The notes under the pieces were generated by a model. The model made no database searches. It was given only the letters and a program-made list of their open reading frames with translations, and was not told the DNA's origin. Below, one piece after another: positions 55,873 to 64,000 of a stretch of DNA of 64,000 bases (position 1 is the first letter of the stretch; each line of letters opens with the position of its first letter). Source of the stretch: Plectrocnemia conspersa (taxonomy: Eukaryota > Arthropoda > Insecta > Trichoptera > Polycentropodidae); the NCBI GenBank assembly GCA_009617715.1, contig VTFK01000267.1, forward strand, positions 496,001 through 560,000, written 5' to 3'. The position numbers and the translations under genes are program-made.

Positions 55873-57290
55873 TCAATACCTATGAAGGTCTTTGGTATTT
55901 ATCTTTATTAAAATTATAAAGCTACAATTTAATCATAATATGAACTTTTACTGGTCTGCCAAAAAGGGAATACACGTGTTTGCTACTTTGTTACTCATTT
56001 GTATGAGATAAAAATTAATCAAAAAATGCTAGTAAATAGTTTTTATTTTATTTTATCATAATTCCAAATGGCGCATGATGTTTATATTTACTCTTAAAAT
56101 TCCGGAAATGTTGTTTACGTTGACAGTTTATACACCGGTGGTAAATTATAAATATTATAATCAATATCAACAAACCGCATTTTGCCAATATGCCATTTTA
56201 ATAAACATGGTTACATCATTGTATTTCTCGACGAAATCGCACTTGGTTCGATGCCATCTGTTGAGTGTATTTATAATTTCTGCATCATTCATAAACAAAT
56301 ATCAGGTAAAACGCAATGTTTTGTATGAAAAATTGATACGCAATATTAGTATTGCAAAATATTTACTTACACAGCAGATCTCCGCATTTGGCCATTTTAA
56401 GATTTTAAACATAAGTAACATTTATTTATATATACAAATTTAAAAAGAATAATAATCATCAAAATAGTAAATAAACATTAATTTTTAATAGTGCAATAAA
56501 TTAGTATTTTATTTTATAAATATACATTTATTCGTTTACTATTTTACTAGCCTCGCAGCTAAATCTCAAAAAGAAGCATTCCTTTGTTGTTTGCATTTAA
56601 ACGCGAGTCAGGTCAACAATAAATATCTTTTTTACAAGAATTAGTTGCGCAGGAAAATACATTTTAGCGTCATAGCACTAGTTTATTGCATACGAATCAG
56701 AGTGTGGTGAGTTTTAAAGCATGTGCGTAATCAAATATGAAGAAGCTTTTAAAATTTTTGCATATTTGTATACGCACTCTTGTACAATTTAGTTATGAGT
56801 AAACCATCACCAAAAATTATATACTTGTTTGTGGGAGGGGAAGTAAATATGTTTATAGAAGGCGAGAGAAAATTTATATAGATGACCTTTAATATTGATA
56901 TTAAAATGTTTCATAAAATAATGATGCAAATTACAATGATGCTTGCTTGTTTTTAACCGACTGTTTTTAAGCCAGCCGCAGTTATTGCAGGGAAAGTTTT
57001 GGGCATATTCGTTTACATTTTTTAAAAAGATAAGTCATGTCAAACGTATTTGATTAAATACAAAAGTTTATGATTAATAAATGTTTTTTATCTTTGTCAT
57101 AACAAAAACAATGTCTTATCTCAGTGTATTATTTCAATTATTATGGCATAGTAACAAAGTTGGAGTAAATTTATACTGAGCATATTTGACAGAGAAGAAA
57201 GTGGTTAGCAATTAAATAAAAAAAATCTTTTAAATAATTTTTTTTGCATTATAATATATTTATTTGTGTTAATTTTTTATTTTTCATATT
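55873..57290. other. AT-rich intergenic DNA
   Basis: A 122-codon open frame lies at 56075-56443 (+), rich in Ile, Tyr and Asn, with no recognised family. Its composition matches the surroundings, so I treat it as chance. Nothing else stands out. Confidence 0.4.
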
Positions 57291-57299
57291 AACCTTAAA

Positions 57300-57660
57300 T
57301 AAAAAGCAGTTGCTTTGGTCGGTAATCGTTTGGCGCGAGTTCAACTAAACTATCGTTTGTCGTTGAATGCGAAATGGTAGTGTCGTTGAGTAAGTTATGT
57401 TTGAGCTCACACATATTCCCTATGTTTTTTCCTACTCTCGATAGTTTAGCCAATACAATGCCTCGGGGGCGGAAACATACTGTTATTGTCTGTTGACGCT
57501 AGATGCGCATGCCTTGCGTGTTCGCGAACGCCGATTTTCGGCGGGGCGTACAGGCAGCTGAATCTGGCGTTTGGTGACGGTCGATCCCGACCGTTGTTAA
57601 GCTTTGAACGGTATCGCCATAAATGTACGGTGGTCGATCTTTCACTGTTTTGAGGTACCC
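57300..57660. promoter_or_regulatory. GC-richer island of unknown function
   Basis: CpG-dense DNA includes GTTCGCGAACGCCGATTTTC (about 57520), whose TTCGCGAACG core is shared with the Sxl 5' block at about 45593. It also contains the inverted pair ACGGTCG/CGACCGT (about 57575-57595). A minus-strand frame (LKTVKDRPPYIYGDTVQ…) crosses it without recognisable homology. It could be a promoter or a repeat. Confidence 0.3.
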
Positions 57661-59139
57661 TAAACAGTAAATCTTTACATATATAACTAAAGAAATATAT
57701 TTATATGATATATTTTTAAAATTTGATTTAATATAATATTTTTTATGGAAAATAATGCCAATAAATAGTACGAAATCTATGAACATAATTAAAAATATTT
57801 TATATTAATTTTATAAAAAATATTGAGAGCCTCTGAATTAATATAAAAAAATCTACAAAGTCGAATAATATATTAAAAGCATGTAAAATAATTTAAGGGA
57901 ATTTAATAATAGAGAAGTTGTAAAAAAAATAATAAAACAAACTAATGCAAAAAAATAATAAAATAAACCAAAGCAATAAAATGTATATTTTTCCCTATAA
58001 TTTACTAATAATGCAATATTAAATAAAAAAACCACAGAAATAATTATAGAAAAATACATAAAATTGACAAATGTGTATATATTATATATATACATTAACT
58101 CACCACTCAAAGGGTTAAGAAGGTAGTCGAAATACACCAATCTCATACAATTAAATATTCAATAACGGCCATGATTCAAACAGCTGTAGGTTTAGCAACG
58201 CTATGTCACTGTCACTTGTAATTCGGGTACCTGCTAAGCAACAACGTCGGCATTCTTTTGTATAGACACAGCCTTTGTTGAATGTCCATTTTAAAGGTTC
58301 ATTTGCAAATGGTCCTAATCCACCCAAATAGAGGATCGGCAGGCGCGCTCGTAAAAAGCCGACGAAAACCAAAAGCTTCTTTTTTTAGCAAGTTATATCG
58401 AAAAATAAAGCCTCACGCTCTCCATACATGTAATAAATTATTCATATTTTTTCGCAGACAGTCATATGTGATATTTATGATGCAGAGTCGTATTCGTTAA
58501 TAAATTTAAAATATTTTCTTAGTCTTATTATGTTTAATATCAGGGTAGCTCTTGATAATTATCGAATATTGATTATTATTAATCGATCGATTTACAAGTT
58601 GTGAACAATGATCGATATATTTACAATCGAAGTAAGAGTTTGTATAGCAAACTATTTACATGCCCAAATTTTGTGATATGTTGCTGAAATTATCGTTTTA
58701 TATTTTATCCTTAAATTAGGATTTTTAATAAGATTTTATTATCACAAATATTATGAATTTTTAATTCATCAGATAACCGCTGCATTAGATTGAATGTTAG
58801 AAATAGAGAGATAACTATGTAATTTAAATAAAAGAATGAAAATAAGATATATACATAGTGTAATAATCATAAACGATTTATAAACGAGTCAATTATTAGC
58901 TGATAAGTTTGTGACTATAAGATAAGCTGATAAAATCTAAAAATATACATTTATTTATTTAAATTAAGACCATCGTGACCAAACAGGTTACCACAATGCG
59001 TCACGATGGTCAAAAATAAGACTTAATATTAATAACACACAAAAAATTATGCATAGTAAGATAAAAATGATACATAATACGAAAGAAAAAACTATAGTAA
59101 TTAAATTATTTAAATATTAATTAGAGAAATGAAATAGTG
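57661..59139. other. AT-rich intergenic DNA with one less AT-rich patch
   Basis: Mostly low-complexity A/T. 58150-58390 is less AT-rich and open on the minus strand (FVGFLRARLPILYLGGLGPF, then a Cys-containing stretch), but shows no known motif and no splice context I trust. It may be a transposon fragment. Confidence 0.35.
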
Positions 59140-59156
59140 AAAACGGTGCTCCCACA

Positions 59157-59395
59157 GATTATATGGACGCACAGCCACTGGTAAGTATATCTTTGTATTA
59201 ATGTTTATAAAAATTATATTGATTATTTTATACAATTGTTTAGCACTGTTGACAAACATACAAATAGTTCTACGCACATGTATTCGATTATTGGCGTTTG
59301 ATTTGAATTCGAATTTTGTAAAAATAGACTAGTGGCGAGATGGGCGCGGTCGTATGACGTTGCCATGACGACGTACAATGACGTACGGGTATCAA
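59157..59395. promoter_or_regulatory. Possible promoter zone: strong splice donor and clustered TGACG motifs
   Basis: ATGGACGCACAGCCACTG|GTAAGTAT at 59163-59180 is a textbook donor after a short open frame. At 59354-59390 the core TGACG occurs three times within about 35 bases (TATGACGTTGCC, ATGACGACGTAC, AATGACGTACGG), as in CREB/ATF sites. No gene body could be attached. Confidence 0.3.
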
Positions 59396-60415
59396 CAAAC
59401 AAATTTTTCGCGACGAATGTATTTTTGCCAAATACCAATTATGTTTACAATGCTACCGGGTTCATTGAAAAATAAGCGTTCGGGAATGCAAAGTCGCACT
59501 TGCACTGTTTATGCTAAAGTTTAGAGATGAGAAACGTTTTATTATATAAGAAATTAAAATAAAGTCATATAAAATAAATATTTTTTTGTTGTAATTTAAA
59601 TTTGATTTGAAATATTTTTCACATATAATATGTATAAACATATGTAGGGTATTATCGACTTGTATAATGAAATTAAATAGTATGCGGTATTGATGTTGCA
59701 TTATTTAGATTACAATATGTTCACCTTCAAACAGTGCGATAGAATCGAGTCGCACTTTTGATATTGGCAATGATTTATTTACTTTGGTTATTGCCATCTA
59801 ATGAATTGACACTGTCTAAGAACTTGAACTTGAACTAAATGTCTGAGAATTTGCGCCACGACACACCCATTTTTGCCTATAGATAATTTTAATGTTTATG
59901 TATTTGATTAAATACACGTTATTAATTAAACTCTGCAGAAAGATTTTTATTAAAATAATAATTGTGCATTAGATATATACTTGTTTCAATATAATAGTAA
60001 CAAAGATAATTCTTCGCGGTATAATTTTCTTTCAAACAGCAAACCTAATTTGCTTATAATATTGTTAATAAATGTTTGTTCTAAATATATCACTAAAGGT
60101 ATTCTTTCATCGAATAAGGTTAATTAAATAATAATTATAAGGCTTATTAAATAATTATTCTTCATTTGGCGATAAACGGGTATATGTACATGCCACATAT
60201 CCGACGAAAGGGGATGGTTTTGTGATTTGTCCACGAAGTCCTAATCGTAGCCGGAGACCTGAATGTAAAGATGTGACTTCAAAAACTGTGTGTCAGTTGT
60301 AAACTGTGTTCTAAAGGAGGAATAGAGTGTTGTAACTCTTATATATGTTTGATTTTCAGCAGTTTCATAAAATTACTAGTAGATTACTACCAACTAATAA
60401 AGGCAAATAAGAAAT

Positions 60416-60619
60416 TTATATTCTCCGCCACACCCCTGGGACCATAACTGTTTTGCGAACGTTTTCTATAACTTTGTATGCAATTCTACTTTTACGATAA
60501 TTATTATTAAGGTTTGTTTGTTTTAATGGCTCAGTGGCAATCATATTGTTTGTCAGTAATAAGTCATTCCACGCGTCACTATGACGAATGTCTATTTTGC
60601 CTTTTCTCGTGTTTGGCAT
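60416..60619 (-). CDS. Candidate small protein of 67 residues, unrecognised
   Basis: The minus-strand ATG at 60619 opens MPNTRKGKIDIRHSDAWNDL and ends ENVRKTVMVPGVWRRI with TAA. It has balanced composition (Arg, Lys, Asp, Val, Trp) unlike the low-complexity chance frames around it. It lies head-to-head with ABHD18, 700 bases away, with GC-richer DNA between. It may be a single-exon gene, a terminal exon or a remnant. No family recognised. Confidence 0.3.
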   Translation of the reverse strand: MPNTRKGKIDIRHSDAWNDLLLTNNMIATEPLKQTNLNNNYRKSRIAYKVIENVRKTVMVPGVWRRI

Positions 60620-61079
60620 GACAATGCGTATTGTTATGACTGTGTAAAGGGTAAAAAAATCTTGTTCGTAAAAGCAGCTGTGCCTTTTTCCGAAGGTTTC
60701 ATTTATATATTCGTGGATAGATTATTATATGATGAATTGTTAAGAGTCGCGATTGCGATCTTTATTCTTTCTCATCGCGGTTAAGTAGTCTGCGCTCGAG
60801 AACGCTCCTCTAACACGAGCCATCCAGCTTCTCGACGAACTATCCAGACACAATAATGTGCACAAGATTCTAAAATTGTAATTAAATACTAATTACATAT
60901 CAATTAAAAATTAAAAAAATAATAAAATATCTTTTGTATACAGAAACATAGCAAATTCTTGCGTGCATATAACGTCTAAGAATTTAGATGTGCACAATAT
61001 GTATAAAATAATTTCATAAATGATAATAAGTAAATAAAAAATTAGCAAAAGAAGCTCTCGTTTCTGATCGAAAAAAAAA

Positions 61080-61319
61080 GGTTTAGAGCAGCTGACATTG
61101 CGCGCGGTTCAAAATAGAGTGGCGTGACACTGCGTTGTTGTGGTGCGGCTCTCAAAGTGTTCGCGTGCGAGCCCCCCCTACTCACGTACGCGACCGCCCC
61201 CGCGTAGCGCGCGCCTCACCTTGACGGTAGCGCTATCACTCCGTGTTTACACGTCGGGCTTCACGTACGCCGTCCTCCATATAAGAGGCGTCAGGGCGGA
61301 TTTACCCCCAAGTACCGCC
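61080..61319 (+). promoter_or_regulatory. GC-rich promoter/5' UTR of ABHD18
   Basis: GC- and CpG-rich DNA (ACGCGACCGCCCCCGCGTAG at about 61188) immediately precedes the ABHD18 start codon, in contrast with the AT-rich flanks. The start context is CCGCCATGAG, close to the animal consensus. No TATA element is clear. The longer open frame from 61140 is in another phase and is composition-driven. Confidence 0.55.
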
Positions 61320-61411
61320 ATGAGCGCTAGCAAGTTGGACGCCGTTTACAGAAGCATCCTCATCACCAAGTTTTTCACCAAGGGCTGGGGGAAGCCCGAC
61401 AATCTACGCAG
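61320..61411 (+). CDS. ABHD18: ABHD18 alpha/beta hydrolase domain protein, first coding exon (partial)
   Basis: The ATG at 61320 opens MSASKLDAVYRSILITKFFT then KGWGKPDNLRR. This aligns with the start of human ABHD18 ([28 protein letters not shown]). The exon ends AG|GTACGT at 61411 in phase 2. The remaining exons, including the hydrolase core, lie beyond 64,000: no continuation was found in the following 2.6 kb. ABHD18 is a poorly characterised conserved hydrolase-fold protein; catalysis cannot be judged from this exon. The assignment rests on about 31 residues, but the pattern is distinctive. Confidence 0.85.
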
Positions 61412-61839
61412 GTACGTTTTAGGTTATGCTCCATCTTGGCACCGAAGACGGCCATGTACGCAATTGGTTACGGCCGATTATAACTCTTGGTGATATCAGT
61501 TACTTTTTTTACACCTAACCTCTGGAACATCCCTATTTTTAAATTTATATTCATGTTTGACATTTCACAAATCACCCATACAATGGTAGAGTTGCAGAAT
61601 TACAGAAGTTATCTAATATAAATATCTTTACTTTTTTCAATTGTCCGACTGGTTTCCAACAAGTTTCAATTGCAAATCATTATTAATTAACACAAATTTA
61701 AAGTAATAAGAGCATATTCATTAAGTTTACTGTGAGGAAAAAATATATTTATGTGAATCTAATTCACTTATAAGAGAATAAGAGGTTGAAAATGTTTGCT
61801 CCACAATAGTTTTTTAATTTTTTCGATTATGTGTATTTT

Positions 61840-62200
61840 TTATGATGCTGTTTGTGTTCTCAAACAAATTTGGTTGCTACGCATTTTATGCCCTTAAACA
61901 TCAGTCAAAATTGCTTTCAATGGACCATATGAGATACCAACATTTTCAGCAACCTTCCTAATAGTGATTCGGTGATTACTAAGCATAACATTCTTATTTT
62001 TTTCACATTTCCATCAGTAGTCGATTTGATAAAATGCTTATGATTAATGTCTTCGCAGCTCTTTTGGAAACGTCTGTACCATTCATAAACACATCATTTT
62101 GCCAGTGTCTTCGCCAAAAACATATTTCAGCAAAATTTAATAACGCATACCTTGCCTTCAAAATTGATAGTTTATACATTAGGATTCATACAACCATTTG
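61840..62200 (-). pseudogene. Mariner-like transposase N-terminal remnant (ABHD18 intron 1)
   Basis: The minus strand encodes HRITIRKVAENVGISYGPLK then AILTDV, the helix-turn-helix segment typical of mariner/SETMAR transposases ('nrr.tireva.evgis.gs.h.il'). Upstream pieces include EICFWRRHWQNDVFMNGTDV, resembling the preceding mariner segment. The frame is interrupted, and the element sits antisense in the first ABHD18 intron. Confidence 0.65.
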
Positions 62201-62413
62201 CTTGACATCCTACTTTTTGTATCGCTTTTGTTATACACTTAATACATTGTCTACAATGGGTGGTAAAATCTTAATCTTAAAAAGTTTTGCGCTGCTGTAT
62301 ACTCATTATGTGGCGTGATAGATGATATGATGAAATTGTTAATTCATTCTCCCTTTTTTGTAATATTTATATATATAATATAAAGGCAAAATGGTCGAAA
62401 ACACCACACTTGT

Positions 62414-62460
62414 TAGGGACGTCATTTTAGCTTTTTCTAAGGGGGGGGGGGGGCAAATTT
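62414..62460 (+). repeat. 'AGGGACGTCATTTT' repeat with G run, copy 3 (partial)
   Basis: TTAGGGACGTCATTTTAGC is followed by a run of about 12 G and CAAATTTGCC. It is similar to the start of 27815-27990. It lies immediately before copy 2 of the long palindromic element. Confidence 0.4.
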
Positions 62461-62513
62461 GCCATCGCAGTGAAACCTCTCAGCTATCTAGCGTTCATAT
62501 CTAGACTTTTTAT

Positions 62514-63368
62514 AACAATATTATGACTTACAATAAGTAAGTAAAGCATATCTAAACCGAATTTTGATCAATAGGAGAATAATAATAGTAATAGAAATAA
62601 ATATAGAAATAACCGTGCCGTCACTGTCACGATTTTATTACTTTTGACGTGAATCCTTGACTTCTGAGAAGTGATAATTGTTTTTGCGCCCTTTTGGCCA
62701 AAATTCAGTTTGAATATACTTTGACCGATACTCTCATATCAAAGTCTGTAGTAATATCAGTAAGGGTAACTATCATATTTTTAAAACATGTGTAATATCC
62801 AAGTGCGGACAAACCATGGAGCAATATGCGAGATGCGGCTTCTGTCTGTACATCTTTTTACGCATATTTTTCCCGGAGAGATAAGTTGGCTTAGTTTGTA
62901 TTTTAGACTTGACCTAATAAAAGTTTTAAAATTTTCATTCGCAACTGTCAAATTGAGTTCATATACATTTTAGAGCAGCAAATAATTTTACTAGTGCCTA
63001 TCAATTAAATTATATTGTCGTTAGTAGTAATATATATCTACAGGTGAAAATATATTTGGACTTCACTAGTGAAAATACAATTACTGAAATATATCACATT
63101 CATTTTAACATTTATACATACATCGCATGTAAATAAATAATGTTAAGTATGTACATGTATATATTACTATGAATAAAAAAGTTGAAATCATATAATTTTA
63201 CTAGCACCTACCAGATAAATTATATTTTCACTAGTAAAAATATATATCTACCCGTGAAAATGTATTCCGATATGATTTCACTGAAATGTCATTTTTAAAA
63301 AAATACTTTCGCGATAAATTCGAGACTATTCTTTAGATTTTCTTTGAGGGATAACCCGAGAATTTTTT
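62514..63368 (+). repeat. Long dispersed element, copy 2 (palindrome decayed)
   Basis: Colinear with 27003-27802: TTATGACTTACAATAAGTAAG at the start, ACTTCTGAGAAGTGATAATT in the right arm, CCATGGAGCAATATGCGAGA, TTGAAATCATATAATTTTAC, and GGATAACCCGAGAATTT at the end. The left arm of the palindrome has been replaced by AT-rich DNA, so only the right arm remains. It lies in ABHD18 intron 1. Confidence 0.65.
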
Positions 63369-64000
63369 TTAACTTATTACTCAAGCTAAAATATTAGAAT
63401 TATTATTTAAATAAAAATGTTAATATTTTTTGGCTTGTAACCACTTTTATGAAAATGACTGGGGAGGATTTCTTAAATTATTTTTTGACCACAAAGCATT
63501 AGTTTCTTAAATTAAAAGAATTTGTGATATTTTTAAAAAGTCTTCAGAACTATGTAAAACAAAAAAGAGGAAAGAGCTAAGTGTAATCTCTATTGCCAAA
63601 TGCGATGGAATATCTTAGAAATCACAATCGAAAAGATTTTAACATAAAAAGAGTATATTATTTTAAATTTAAATGATTTTCGTGCTTCTCCCTCGTGGAT
63701 CCTAATATCGTGGAACTTTGTAAAGCAGTGGTACTAGTACGCCTAGCGACCAAGGTCTTGGGACATTGAGATGCAAATTTATTAAAAAGTGTATATTTCT
63801 TGAAAAATGTAAATTAACTGATAAATTTAAAAAGTGAGATCAATTCTAAGTTAATAAATACTATAAAGTCGATAGTGCGTAATAGGCCTAAAATCCTTCC
63901 TTTATTTTTATCAGGGCTCTGAAAACTTTGCAACTCCATTATTGAATATACAATATATAATACTTATGACATTGTTAATATACTCGATACTAACTGGATG
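63369..64000. other. ABHD18 intron 1 DNA, nothing recognised
   Basis: AT-rich sequence with no convincing exon, repeat boundary or RNA gene. It should be intronic if ABHD18 continues to the right. Confidence 0.5.

Noticed and set aside
56075..56443. 122-codon frame as a membrane protein gene
   Set aside because: No family resemblance, AT-driven residue usage (Ile, Tyr, Asn, Phe), and no promoter or splice signals that stand out.

Overview
The window looks like nuclear DNA from an insect. It is strongly AT-rich, the genes are split by spliceosomal introns, insect gene families are present (Sex-lethal, a gastrulation-defective-type serine protease, Dumpy-like EGF modules), and the spaces between genes and inside introns are full of decayed hAT, mariner, LINE and LTR remnants. 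I could not decide the insect order. There is no operon, CRISPR array, rRNA or convincing tRNA.

Layout from left to right: (1) the last two coding exons of a vanin/biotinidase-like, probably GPI-anchored amidase (+, 376-954; the 5' part is outside the window). (2) About 6.7 kb of AT-rich intergenic DNA with a piggyBac-like MITE and a GC-rich hairpin. (3) A complete 14-exon cytosolic 10-formyltetrahydrofolate dehydrogenase gene, ALDH1L family (+, 7719-15162, 921 aa). (4) A LINE and LTR relic zone. (5) A complete complex I subunit NDUFA7/B14.5a gene (+, 17430-18621, 108 aa). (6) A gd-type secreted serine protease, tail-to-tail with NDUFA7 (-, 18802-25715, 730 aa). It carries a tandemly duplicated linker exon, a hAT transposon and a hAT MITE in its introns. 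(7) A transposon graveyard (25.7-33.2 kb). (8) Sex-lethal (-, 33255-45472), with two RRMs, several interchangeable 3' exons, and a distant GC-rich first exon that can be joined in frame. (9) A secreted Dumpy/EGF-module protein (-, 47731-51410, 410 aa). (10) About 10 kb of very AT-rich DNA with no recognised gene. (11) The first coding exon of ABHD18 (+, 61320-61411), whose remaining exons lie beyond the window.

The genes do not form one pathway. They are ordinary neighbours on an insect chromosome: one-carbon metabolism, mitochondrial respiration, an extracellular protease, an RNA-binding splicing regulator and a matrix-type protein. All complete gene models were built by hand from splice signals and homology remembered from the families. 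In each of them the exon lengths sum to a multiple of three, which is the main internal check.

The most interesting signals are: in Sex-lethal, an alternative 3' splice site that would decide between an immediate stop and a 47-residue longer N terminus; phase-compatible alternative C-terminal exons; a poly-U tract that could bind Sex-lethal itself; two GC-AG introns, one in Sex-lethal and one in the protease's duplicated exon; an unexplained coding-like segment nested in an ALDH1L intron; and several well-bounded but unclassified repeat families. I did not find a clearly new multi-gene system.
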